A stretch of 64,000 nucleotides of DNA, taken from contig JAGFBZ010000342.1 in assembly GCA_018398805.1 (NCBI GenBank), positions 1 through 64,000 of the forward strand, in the 5' to 3' direction. A model generated the notes under the pieces. It was not told where the DNA came from, ran no database searches, and worked only from the letters and a program-made list of their open reading frames with translations. The translations under genes were made by a program, and so were the position numbers. Source of the stretch: Hirundichthys speculiger. Its lineage: Eukaryota; Chordata; Actinopteri; Beloniformes; Exocoetidae. Positions 1-11,200 of this stretch are shown in pieces; within the stretch, counting starts at the first letter, position 1; the number at the start of each line of letters is the position of its first letter.

Positions 1-301
1 TTGCTGTATATGTTCATCACCCACAACGTCACCGCTAACCACACTTCTGCTGGTCACGCGACATCCGCAGCGTCTCCGAGCTGCTGATCAATGACACCAG
101 CGATCCGGGAGGCGTGACCGATTTGGGTTCGCTTGTGCACGACTCACCATGTCGGCGACTCTCTCTGTCATTACTGTCGACCCCGAAGATCAGACCCTGC
201 AGAACAGATCAGTACCATCAATATCAGGCGCGTTCACAGGTTCGGTCCAGGGCCACGTTACTGAGCTGAGACGGTTTGTTTGCTCAAAGACCGTTGACCT
301 G
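1..301. other. Unassigned left edge
   Basis: No gene, repeat or RNA recognised. It ends in the CTG (299-301) that appears to be the left target duplication of the Harbinger element. Confidence 0.5.
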
Positions 302-600
302 AGGGGTGTACTACGAAGCGAGATTAGAGGGTTAGCGAGGTATGTTGAGTCTAAAGCCAGGATTTCCGGTACCACGAAGGTGGCTCTCTTTCAACCTGGC
401 TAGATCACCATGGTAACTTACTCTGCAAACTTATCCTGGTCCGGAGCAGGTTATGTGCAGAGTTTAGGCTCAAATCGGCCTATAAAAAGCGCCGCCCTTT
501 CACTTTCACCCAATCCTGTTGACCTGAGCGCCAGGATTGTGCGAGGATGGAGGGAGAGTATTCAGAGACCGGACTGATCCGCTGGCTTCCCATGACCATA

Positions 601-843
601 TCGATGGCCAAAGCGCAAAACCTCCTATCTGCAGAATTTTCTGATTTCCAGATTTCACTTTGAAAAAAATAACAAAAATACCTAGTCTGTATTGTTAACA
701 CATATATAGTATATAGTCCAAAAACAGTGTATTATATTGAGTATACTTAAAAAATAGCATTCTGCAAGAAAACAAGAAGTTTTTTTTAGTTTTCTCAAAA
801 AAGTGAATTTTTCAGATAGGAGGTTTTGCGCTTTGGCCATCGA
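601..843. mobile_element. 243-bp TA-flanked MITE inside transposase exon 1
   Basis: A perfect inverted repeat of about 31 bp begins TCGATGGCCAAAGCGCAAAA at the left and is mirrored at 813-843. TA flanks both sides (599-600 and 844-845). Removing the element and one TA joins the reading frame D-H-I-L-Y-E-R, which is the expected Harbinger sequence, so this is an insertion. TA duplication points to a Tc1/mariner-type mobiliser. Confidence 0.9.
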
Positions 844-1475
844 TATTCTCTATGAACGCTAGAGATTTCCAGCTGAGGGAATACGTTACATTTGTAATCT
901 GCTAGAGCCAGATATTGGCAGCGCCACCAAACGCAGCCGTGCGCTCACAGTAGCGCAAACGGTGTGCGTTTCTTTGCGTTTCTTTGCTGCGGGAACCTAC
1001 ATGCATTCAGTTGGTGATGCAGAAAATCTGAGCAAGAACACTGGAATAAAGGTTGTACTTGTTCTAACTGAACTGCTGAATATGTTTGTAGTATTCCCTG
1101 GCCATCTGCCCACGCTTCAAATAAAAGAAGCGTTTTACAAAATCGCAGGTAACATAAATTAATAGTCCATTATATTGATAATCAGTGTCACGTGGAATTT
1201 CATGAAATGTTTTCATACAATTCATTCATAGGTTTCCCCAGGGTGATAGGGGCAATCGATTGCACCCACATTGCAATTACTGGAGCTTTGGGGGAACATG
1301 AGGGTGATTTTGTGAATAGAAACTCGTTTCATAGCATCAATGTTCAGGTAAACCATTTGATGCTCATTGTTGTAAGGTGATTGGTGGCACATAGCATGCA
1401 GGTACACTGAAGCTTTGTAGTGCTAGGCCTACACAGTGGATGTTGCACAATTGTCAGAAATAATATACAGGCCTG

Positions 1476-1582
<107 letters not shown>

Positions 1583-2014
1583 TGATAGTTTTTTTTATTT
1601 CAGTACTTGCACTGTGAAATTAACCTGAAATGCCTTTGCAGATGACCTGTGACCACCAGTTGATGGTCACAAGTATTGATGCCAAATGGCCCGGCTCTGT
1701 CCATGACGCCCGGATCTTCCGGGAGTCATCACTGGGTCACCGGTTTGAGCAAGGTATGGCAAATATGACCACACAATTATATTGCCTGTTTAGTTGTGGT
1801 ACTGAAGAAGTAATTTCCTCTCCCTTTATTCACAGGGCACTTTAATGGACTGCTGCTGGGGGACAGAGGATACCCCTGCACCCGTTATTTGATGACCCCC
1901 TATCCTGACCCACAGACACCAGCAGAGAGGCGCTACAACATAGCATTATCCAAATGCAGGGTCAGGAGAGAGATGACCTTTGGGGTCATCAAATCACGAT
2001 TTAACTGTCTCCGT

Positions 2015-2106
2015 GGCCTGAGGGTCTCTCCTGAGCGGGCCTGAGGGTCTCTCCTGAGCGGGCCTGAGGGTCTCTCCTGAGCGGGCCTGAGGGTCTCTCC
2101 TGAGCG
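2015..2106 (+). repeat. 23-bp tandem repeat, four copies, in transposase exon
   Basis: Units begin GGCCTGAGGGTCTCTCC at 2015, 2038, 2061 and 2084, with a partial unit at 2107. The net gain is 69 bp. Because 23 is not a multiple of three, the second unit is read in another frame and gives TGA at 2042-2044. Confidence 0.95.
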
Positions 2107-2397
2107 GGCCTGCCAGACTGTGGCTGCATGTGTGCTGCTCCACAACAGCCACAATCAGGAAGGAGAGAGTCCCCCATGTGCCATCGGTGGCAGCTGATGT
2201 AGTGGACCCCATCACCCTGGATCACCCAACTGGTGCAGCTGTCAGACGGGCCATCACCACGCAGTTTTTTATGTAGGCCTAGCATCATGTCATTTCATGT
2301 TATCTTATTTAGTTTCTGTTGTATTTTATTTTATTATCTGTAAATACTGTAGCCTATGGGTTGTTTCTGTATGTTGAGAGGCTACAACTTTGATTTA

Positions 2398-2575
2398 AAG
2401 CTAGGGTCTACGATTTTACATATTGTACATTTTTATCAAAATCATTTAAAAGGTTATGGTCCAATAGTGTTACCTATGAAATATGATCAGCAAAAAGAAC
2501 CAGAGAAAAGAAATTTCCTCTAGCTGCCGAACGGCGCCTATTGGTCAATCTGGTCAAGATCGTAGACCTTAGCTT
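2398..2575. mobile_element. 178-bp MITE with TA flanks
   Basis: Inverted ends AAGCTAGGGTCTACGATTTT (2398-2417) and, on the minus strand, AAGCTAAGGTCTACGATCTT (2556-2575). TA lies on both sides (2396-2397 and 2576-2577). It sits between the two convergent Harbinger genes. Confidence 0.7.
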
Positions 2576-2743
2576 TAATTATGCAAACCTTTTGTACAAA
2601 AACAGGTCAACTTTGAACCTTGAAATAAAGGACTACATCACAGGATGTGTTTTTCCTCATTTTAATTGTTGTGCTTTTGCTGTGAAAAGAGAAAACAGTC
2701 ATAAGTATAAAATGTCAATTATGTTTAACCAAAATAAATATAA

Positions 2744-4488
2744 TTACCATTTACATGCCTTCTCCAGTTGCTCAATCTCCAATTTGAGCTTTTTAATTTC
2801 CAACTCTTTTTTTATGGTATCCAGCTTCAGATTTCTTCTATAAAGGGCTCTCACATTGTCTGCTCCAATCTGTGTAAAAGGTACTAGCATGGTTGGTTCT
2901 TGGTAAGGCTCACTTTAAGAAAGATGGACATATGTAGGAATACTCTAAAATATAATATCCTCCCTCCAGTCAATCGTGAAGGCCTAGAGGTGGAGGCCAC
3001 AGGCCGAGGAGAGTCTACAATGTCATCATCTTCCTGTGAAATAAATTAGCAAGCATAGACACTCAATTACTTTCCATTGTTGAGGTCCCCTGAAGCACTT
3101 CAGACTATGTGCAGACTACCACAAGCCTTTCATGGACACATTAGGCATAATTAGGTTAAGCTATACATTTACCACCACAGCTGCTGATTGCACAGACACT
3201 GTGTCCTCGTCATGGATCTCCTGAAAAATCATGTAAGAGAACTGCATAAAGTGGATTTAACAGTTCAGCAAACACTGATAAGAGTATATGACACTTTGCT
3301 TTGATAGTTACCTCTGTGTGAGGGTCAAAAATGGCATGTGCTGGTGGCTCTGGCAACGTCATAGTTTCTCCTTCAACTGTAATTAGATAAAGACTTTTCA
3401 CACCTGAAAGCCACTACAAATATGCATTTACTACTTTACCACCAAACCACTTCTACATACCCAGGACAAACAGATGTCACTGGGAGCTACCAGCACCAGG
3501 GTCAGACTCAACCCTTGAAATTCCCCCCATAATTGGCCGTCCCTCGTTAGTGGCGAGGGCCAGCTCCTCTGCCGGAGTATATTCTGGAGGAGGAGGCCCC
3601 CTCCAGTCTTCCTCTTTTGGTTTTTTTTTCTGTTTGCTTCAGGTAATATTAACACTTTTACACAGAGTATTATCCACATACTGAAAAAAATTATGAAAGC
3701 AACTACCTTACATACCTCTTTGAATTATATGTTTGTGCTTGGTCTTGATTTGCAGCCAAGTCCTTTTAGTAGTGCTGGTACCACAGCTATTAGAACGCCC
3801 ATTAAAATCTGGTTAGTCTATATGGTATTATATAGCTGCTGGTGTACTGGGCTGCATTATATTGAAAACTGTTTCTAATATTTTGTCCACTCCATTAACA
3901 TGAGGGGGGCAAAATATTAGGTACAATTTTCAATATAACACAATCCAGTACACCACCAGCTATGACTTCAATAACAAACATAAAGTAGAATGATCTATTA
4001 TTACCTTTCTGACAATGTTAACAAAAACTGAAAATGTAGAAGCTTATTAAAAGTAGAATATAGCAAAGCATTTGTATTGGATTGTATTAGATTGCACAGG
4101 TGTACCTATTAAAGTGGCCGGTGAGTGTATATTGGTATCACAGATAATATTAAATCTTAAATTAATTTCACATAGATTTAGCAAAAAACTAAAGTGATAT
4201 TCATTTATCATATATAATGGGACAGTCAGACCTACATAATGTTTAAATCTGCTGCATTAAGTTTAAAGTTTGAGTGCTCTAAAAGAGGGAGGGAGATTAA
4301 TTAAGGTGCATTAAGTGGTGAAATTACGAATTTACACATCCTGCAATTTTTTGCCAGCACTCCTCTCTGGCTTTATTCGCACCTACAGTGTTGCTTTTGG
4401 CCGTTAAGATTTCTCTGAAGTCCTCATAGCCCTGCATTATTAAAACCTGCTCCTCCTGAGTGAAATATACGGACCGCCATCTATCCAT
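2744..4488 (-). pseudogene. Myb/SANT-like Harbinger partner protein, degraded
   Basis: DNA-binding accessory protein of Harbinger elements, thought to bring the transposase into the nucleus and to the transposon ends. Exon 1 (about 4488-4330) encodes the Myb/SANT-like trihelix, from MDRWRSVYFTQEEQVLI to NKAREECWQKIAG. I take the ATG at 4488-4486 because this is where such proteins normally start. The second exon (about 3620-3480) has PPPPEYTPAEELAL and NEGRPIMGGIS; an extra base near its start shifts the frame after KRKTGG. Short exon-like pieces follow around 3400-3310 (TLPEPPAHAIFDPHTE), 3220-3175 and 3040-2970. The last exon (about 2870-2744) encodes a Lys/Glu-rich coiled coil with RRNLKLDTIKKELEIKKLK and ends at TAA 2746-2744. 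It converges on the transposase gene, the usual Harbinger arrangement. Confidence 0.75.
3768..4128. repeat. Interspersed repeat remnant in partner-gene intron
   Basis: Contains an internal inverted pair (GCTGGTGTACTGG near 3838 and CCAGTACACCACCAGC near 3946) and ends with AGTGGCCGGTGAGTGTA, a terminus I recognise from common fish DNA repeats. Boundaries and class are uncertain. Confidence 0.45.
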
Positions 4489-4770
4489 TTGATCCGGAAT
4501 AGGCGTCAAATGACACGTCAAACGCCCCCTTTTATGTGAACACGCACAGAACAGAAAGCAGAAAGCCGCGGTTAACAAAGATAGTTGATAACCACCGTCG
4601 TGGTACCAGTTATCTCTGATGGCGAGTTTCAGGTTTGTTAAGCCAGCTCACCCAAAGAAAGCCTGGCTGTGTCCAACTTGCTTCGTAGTACAGCCCTCTG
4701 CTCAGCTGGTTGCAGTTAAACAGTAACAACGTGAGTTACTGCTGGTGTGATAAAAGCTTCCCAGCAGCCT

Positions 4771-4795
4771 AACCCTAACCCTAACCCCTAACCTG
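4771..4795. repeat. Short telomere-like CCCTAA tract
   Basis: About four units of CCCTAAC, one with an extra C. Several similar short interstitial tracts occur in the window. Confidence 0.85.
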
Positions 4796-5005
4796 ATCCT
4801 TCTAAATAATCCAACTAGTCCCCACTGATGAGTAGGGGTGAGTATTGAATCCCTCATCAGACGGTCGAAGCTGCTCAGAACTGGGTCGTGGAACAGAACA
4901 ATGATCCCCAATAGGGGTGTGAAAAAAAATTGATTTGGCAATATATCACGATTTTCGGCCACCCAATATAATATCGATTTTTTATCGCTGTCAGTATGTT
5001 GTAAG

Positions 5006-5660
5006 TTAGGGGTGTCAGACTCATTTTCACTGAGGGCCACATCAGGATCATGGTTGCCCTCAAAGGGCCAGATTGACAGCATGAATGTAACAAAATGCAA
5101 TGTAAATCAAAATAAATTAAACTACACCTTATTATAAATGTTAAATAATGGTTTCTGTATTTATTATGTATTCAAGTTTCAAATATTTAAGTCATTATTA
5201 TATTAAACTCAGGGATTGTGGTTGTAAGAGTATCCATTACCTTGGTTTCAGAAGCGGAAGCGGTTCTTTGTTTTTCTTGCAGGCTAAATTTAGCATACTT
5301 AGCTCCGTGTTTGCTGTCAAAATGCCGACGTGCATTAAACTATTTCATAAAAGTTACACTTTTGTGCATCAATTTTTCTTTTCTTGGACATGTTGGGGTT
5401 AGTAAAAGGTTTTTCTTTAAATCCATCAGTTCTGAAAAATCGTCTTGCTCATAGCTGCTGTTATCGTTGTGGGTAACTACGAAATTCATGATGGGAGATG
5501 TAGTTTATTCTCAATATACGCTTTAAAGCGGTGTTAGCTTATTTTAAGTTTTAAAATATTGGTTTAAAATTTAAGCCAATAATGTCCAAGCTCTCGAGGG
5601 CCACGTAAAAATGACGTGACGGGCCACATTTGGCCCGCGGGCCTTGTGTTTGACATATGT
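5006..5660. mobile_element. Non-autonomous hAT (GGGGTGTCARACTC type)
   Basis: Left end TTAGGGGTGTCAGACTCATT followed by GAGGGCCACAT. Right end GGCCACATTTGGCCCGCGGG then CTTGTGTTTGACAT. This pairing of a GGGCCACAT motif with a GTTTGACA terminus is typical of a widespread vertebrate hAT MITE. It is nested inside the larger repeat at 4907-7787. Confidence 0.7.
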
Positions 5661-5994
5661 GTTTTAATGGTTACTTAAATGTGCAAAAACACTAATAATA
5701 AACAACTAGAAAATTTCGGAGAAATTTTGATATGTGCATGCCCGCTTGCAGCACATTTATTGTCGCTTGCTGCTGCTTAATGCACGTCCATCTTCAGAGC
5801 AGGGTCATGTTTGAACGTGTTACCTGTTACGCTCTTATGCAACATTTCCATGGGCCAACATCAGTGTGTGACCTCAGAAATGCACTTCTGGAAGAATGGT
5901 CAAAAATCCCCAATAAACACACTTCCTAGGAGTGGTGAAGCTGTTCATGCTGCAAAGGGTGGAGCCACATCATATTGATTAGAAATGGGATGAA

Positions 5995-6950
5995 CTAAAT
6001 GGTGAAACTCCGCCCCCAAAGGTCGAGGTCATCATAGGGAGGGTCAGTGATGTCAAACCTACCCACCAGTAACCCACTAGTGAAAATAGCATGTTTCTAG
6101 CCCACACAGAGGCTGAGAAATGAGATTTGTGGCGTGCGTGATGGCGAAACTCCGCCCCCAAAGGTCGAGGTCATCATAGGGAGGGTCAGTGAAGTTAAGG
6201 CTACCCACTAGTAACCCATTAGAGAAAATAGCATGTCTCTAGCCCACACAGAGGCTGAGAAATGGGATTCGTGGCATGCGTGATAGTGAAACTCCGCCCC
6301 CAAAGGTCGAGGTCATCATAGGGAGGGTCAGTGATGTCAAGGCTACCCACTAGTAACCCACTAGAGAAAAAAGCATGTCTCTAGCCCACACAGAGGCTGA
6401 GAAGTGGGATTCGTGGCGTGCGTGATGGCGAAACTCCGCCCCAAAGGTCGAGGTCATCATAGGGAGGGTCAGTGATGTCAAGCCTACCCACCAGTAACCC
6501 ACTAGTGAAAATAGCATGTCTCTAGCCCACACATAGGCTGAGAAAAGGGATTCGTGGCGTGCGTGATGGTGAAACTCCGCCCCCAAAGGTCGAGGTCATC
6601 ATAGGGAGGGTCAGTGATATCAAGGCTACCCACTAGTAACCCACTAGAGAAAAAAGCATGTCTCTAGCCCACACAGAGGCTGAGAAATGGGATTCGTGGC
6701 GTGCGTGATGGCGAAACTCCGCCTCCAAAGGTCGAGGTCATCATAGGGAGGGTCAGTGATGTCAAGGCTACCCACTAGTAACTCACTAGAGAAAAAAGCA
6801 TGTCTCTAGCCCACACAGAGGCTGAGAAGTGGGATTCGTGGCGTGCGTGATGGTGAAAACTCCGCCCCCAAAGGTCGAGGTCATCATAGGGAGGGTCAGT
6901 GATGTCAAGGCTACCCACTAGTAACCCACTAGAGAAAAAAGCAAGTCTCA
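5995..6950. repeat. 142-bp tandem array, about 6.7 copies
   Basis: The phrase AAACTCCGCCCCCAAAGG recurs at 6005, 6147, 6289, 6431, 6572, 6714 and 6856, a period of 141-143 bp. Units differ by a few percent: GCGAAACTC and GTGAAACTC variants alternate, as do CACCAGTAACC and CACTAGTAACC. The alternation suggests duplication of unit pairs. No coding potential. Confidence 0.95.
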
Positions 6951-7520
6951 AAAAAAAAAAAAGCATGACATCACTAGAGTGCAAAGACATGTCTGAAAAA
7001 TCATAAAACGTAAATCGCGATTTCTCAGAGACGATAAATCACAACAATACACGGCTTCAGTATGTTATCGGTCAAAGTCTTGTGACCCGTTTAAAGTTTG
7101 AATGGTGTCTCTGCGATAAAATATGGCTGAGCTATAGAGCTCCAAAGAAGGCTGATTTTTATTGGTTTTTGGCGTCTAGCGTCGCCATGGTAACACTTTT
7201 GACGGAGAAAAGTAATAGCACACATCGCACGGTCGAGACCTACGTTTTGATATATTCCATGCATGTGTGCACCTTACGGGTTATGCCCCTATTAACGGAC
7301 AAAAAATGATGCGGAATAATAAAAATAAGAAAAAAAGGGAAACCCATCCTGGATACTAATATACGCCTTCCGAAACGCGTTTTTTGCCATTTTCTCAGTG
7401 GTTTTTTGGGTTTTTTTGGATTTTTTTCTTCCATAACGAGGGCGGTGTCCCCCCAGATGCCCTCGCAGGGGCAACTTCCCAGAGGGCCATTTTATGCCCC
7501 CCCCAGGGCCATTTTGGGCC
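6951..7520. other. Unassigned internal part of the 4.9-7.8 kb repeat
   Basis: Poly-A tract at 6949-6962, then AT-rich sequence and T-rich runs at 7380-7440. No gene recognised; short open frames here show no family features. Confidence 0.4.
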
Positions 7521-7789
7521 ATTCTGCAGCATAACAATATGTGCTGCCACTGCAGTGGCATGCACATAATAAATAGGTTATTTTGAAGCAAATAGTTTTG
7601 ACTCAATATCATCTGATGAACCTGAATCAAGCAACTTGATTTTTCATCTCTACTCTTAATTTTGAGATTAACTGGGTAGAATATCGCAATATATCGTGAT
7701 ATCGCGATATCGTGATAATATTGTATCGTGACCCAAGTATCATTATACATATCGTATTGTGAGGTCTCACCCCTTACTCACCCCTAAGC

Positions 7790-8248
7790 CCCAAACAGAT
7801 CTACATTAGAGCCATTTGAAATAAAACAAAGTGACCCAGTCGAAGTCCAGACGTCAACGGACTGAAGGAACCATGTAAATGGACTGAAAGTCCTACAGAA
7901 CCACTGTAGAGACTGATGTAGTCGTAGAGGAATCTGCAATGAATCATGGGAGTTCGTCGTGCTGCACCAGACCAGTTTTTCTTTTCATCCATGTTGACGT
8001 CCCGAGCAAACACGACACCCAGACGAACGCCGGTGTTTGTTTAATCTCTGCTGACGGCCGAACGAACAGGGGAGGGGCCCAAACAGGGCCGAGGTCGCGG
8101 CCACGCTTTAAAACAACATAGAGGAGCGCCGTCCTTCAGCCGCCGGCCTCCAGCCAACGTTTGGCCAAACACCAGCCGGCCTTCACTGGAGGACGGAAAA
8201 ACACGGCTGTGGTGTCCAAACAGGGCAGAGCCGACCTCGGGTCAGACG
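7790..8248. other. Upstream region of the peptide gene, GC-rich
   Basis: From about 8000 the sequence becomes CpG-rich (GGGCCGAGGTCGCGGCC near 8088) and leads into a TATA box. It probably holds the promoter of the gene starting at 8299. No specific factor sites are called. Confidence 0.45.
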
Positions 8249-8254
8249 TATAAA
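8249..8254 (+). promoter_or_regulatory. TATA box of the peptide gene
   Basis: TATAAA followed by TTCAAAGCG, 45-50 bases upstream of the ATG at 8299. Transcription would start near 8280 and leave a very short 5' leader. Confidence 0.55.
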
Positions 8255-8298
8255 TTCAAAGCGCTCGACTCCCCCGTCAGCCTGAGGTGGATCTGAAC

Positions 8299-11200
8299 AT
8301 GGAGCCCGCTTGGTCCGCCGCCGTGTTTCTGACCGTGATGGTGACGGCAACGATGGTCACCGCTGCTCCTCTTCCTACTCCGCCTGAGCCCTCCAGGTGA
8401 GACTCCGCCTCCAACAGCCAGAGTTCCCTGTCTGAAGATCAGCAGCCAGCTGCGTTTTTGTTTTTTTGTCTGCAGGAATGAAGAACTGGACACGGAGAGT
8501 CTTCCTGTTCCCAGGAACAACGAGACAGACGCCACCACGTGAGTTAGCGGTGTTTCGCGTGGAAGCTTTAGGGTAGAGTCGCTGCTCCTCCACATCGAGG
8601 GGAGCCAGTTGAGGTGGTTTGGACGCGTCCTGGACGCCTCCCTCCAGAGATGTACCGGTGCGTCGGTATTCAGACCACAGACTCATAATTGACCTTTCGG
8701 TAAGCACCGCCCCCTTCCTAGTTACTGTTGCTAGGTCGGACATTCTCGCTGCTCCTCCATTAAGGACAATGTTTTGCCATTTTTCCGATGTGTATCATCA
8801 GTGTTAATATTATACTATAATAACGTCATAGTGAAATATTGCTGCTGGGGACCTGCAACAGTGACTCGAGGTGTCCAGAACATTTGGAGGGACATTTTTA
8901 TTCTCTTTCCCAAACCAAAACAAATGCTGGAGAATGCAGCTGTGGGTTCAGTTGTGTCCGTCCACACAATCAACTGAACGTAGGGAAAGTTACAAAACAC
9001 ACCTACATTTACTCCAAGGTAAGTTAGCTTTGTTTATTAGATGATTGATTTAACCACTGTTTAGTAAAAGTAATATGATTTAGCGGCAGGGAGGGTGATG
9101 AGTGAAAACATCTCTCCATTAGCATTCCGGCTAACTCGCTAGCCACCTATAAGCCTGCCTCGTTGTCTACAAATATATATGGCCCTGGATATTTATTTTG
9201 TTAGTTATAAGGTGAGGCTAGTGATGTTAACATCCCTTTAATAATTATATTAAAACAATGCTGCGACGGTCTCAGGTTAACATAGCTCTGGTGTGGGACA
9301 GACCTATGGACCAGAGCTAATGCTAACAGAGAACTCATCACCCTCCCTGCTGCTAAATCATATTATTACTTTTACTAAACGGTGGTTAAATCAATCTTAT
9401 AATAAACAAAGTAAAATTACCTTGGAGTAAAAGTAGATGCTTTTTGTAACTTTCCCCACGTTCAGTTGCTCGTGTGGACGGACACAACTTAACCTACAGC
9501 TCCATTTTTCCAGCGTTTGTTTTATCTTGTTGAAGGGAATAAAAATGTCCCTCCAAATGTTCTGGACACCTCGAGTCACTGTTGCAGGTCCCCAGCAGCA
9601 ATATTTTCTCACTGCGTTATTCTAGTTTAATGTAAATACGGTTGATAGGCATCGGAAAAATGGCAAAACATTGTCCGACCTAGCAACAGTAACTAGGAAG
9701 GGGGCGGCGCTTACTGAATGGTCAATTGACTCGGGTCAATGTCAGATGTGGTAGATGTTCGTTGCGTTGGCCGCTGTCATCAGACGTTCGGATGTGAGAC
9801 TCTGCGACTACGTGCTGCGTTTCCTGTTTGCAGGTACGTTGACCCAAACATGGAGAATCCTCGCGGGCCCAGCAGCAACCAGACAAACGCCGCCAGGTGA
9901 GTCACGTATCCTTCTGCAGGAGAACTCTGGAGTTTGTTGGTGTTTGTTGATCGAACGCTGAACTGTCAGGTTTCGATCCAGCTCTTAAAGCCAGATGTTT
10001 GCAGGTGTTTCCAGTTGTTAGCAGGTGGTTTCAGGTGGGCGGTGGCGGCAGGTGTTTGCAGATGTAATGTCAGGGTTCTGTGTTGTTGCCTTGTGTTTCA
10101 GCCTGGAGCTTCACTGGAGCGCCAACTGGACGCAGGACCTGTCAGGGTGAGTCCTTCACATGAGTGTGATGAATGCAGGAGTCCAGAGACGGTTCCAAGG
10201 GGTTCTCCAGGACAGGAGAATGCTCCTTATAACGATACGTGCAGTTTAAACCTGAGCCTTCTGTTCCACAGGAACCGGACCTTCACCATGAGCCGCAACG
10301 TGTGAGTAAACCCGCCCCTAACACATGAACTCCACCTGCAGGCTCAACCGGCTTCAAAGTGCTGTCTGTTTTTCCTCCAGGTTCGTTCTCCCCGTAAGAC
10401 TTTTTTTTTTTCACACGAAAACGTTCATTTCACCTGCTCAGACGCCCACCTGAGCTCGCCAGCATCGCCGCCAGGTGTCAAACCAGGAGTTCTTGTTTGT
10501 GTGTTTTAGGAAGGAATCTTCAGAGTACGTATGAAATAAAGACCTGGACGACCTCCCGTAACCCAACTTCAGGATCCAGCTGCTGCTCGCGGTGGCAAAG
10601 TAAACTCTCGGCTAATCTCACAGCTCATAGCGGCTCAGAAGTGACTCGTATGGAGCCCCGTTTGGGTCATAATTCATTGAATAAATGAGTCTATTTTTAT
10701 GAAATACAGGCGTTTATTATTATTATGAAATATATCCCATTATTAGGTGACAATGGTTTCTTTTTTCATAAGAACGTCAAAGATTTGTGTGTCAATCACA
10801 GCAGAGAGGGGCGGAGCCATTTATGTGATTGGCTGCTCTTTCATTCAGGCATAAGCAACAGAACAGTGAATATCGATAGTGGGTGAGAGGTGCGACGTAT
10901 ATACTCCAGGCCAGTAGGTGGCAGAATGCACCTGTAGTTTACGGTTAAAAGTTGACATCGACTAAGAAACGTCAAGGTTTCCCGTAGCTCAGTCCAAGCT
11001 GCCATAGCTACAATCGGACTAGGAGCGCACCTTGATGACATCACGGCCCGCTGCTAACGGGACCTCACGGCCAAAACTAGTCGATGTCAGAGCGTAGAAT
11101 GGAGAAGGATCAGCCAATGAGCGTGCAGGTCAACCACTGGTCCCGCCCACTGGCAAAATGTCATTATTATGTAAAAGCTCATTCTAATGAAAAAGGAAGC

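Larger units (their letters stand above)
4907..7787. mobile_element. hAT-like repeat, nested and expanded
   Basis: Begins near TAGGGGTGTGAAAAAAAATT, followed by alternating ATATC/GATAT sequence with CAATATATCACGATTTTC. It ends near 7787 with AATATCGTGATATCG-type sequence and CACCCCTTACTCACCCCTAA. The short inverted TAGGGGTG/CACCCCTA ends fit a non-autonomous hAT. A similar TAGGGGTGAGTA at 4834 may belong to a second, overlapping element, so the true left border is unsure and I could not read a clean target duplication. Confidence 0.5.

Noticed and set aside
5995..6950. CRISPR-like regular repeats
   Set aside because: Units are contiguous 142-bp tandem copies without unique spacers, in a eukaryotic transposon context.
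9755..10305. Single-exon reading of the 123-codon ORF in this stretch
   Set aside because: It crosses intron sequence between short exons with clear GT/AG borders; the spliced model explains the sequence better.
10381..10524. Two micro-exons (13 and 15 nt) of the peptide gene
   Set aside because: They have plausible splice sites, but using them shifts the final exon into a stop, so the model joins exon 5 directly to the last exon.
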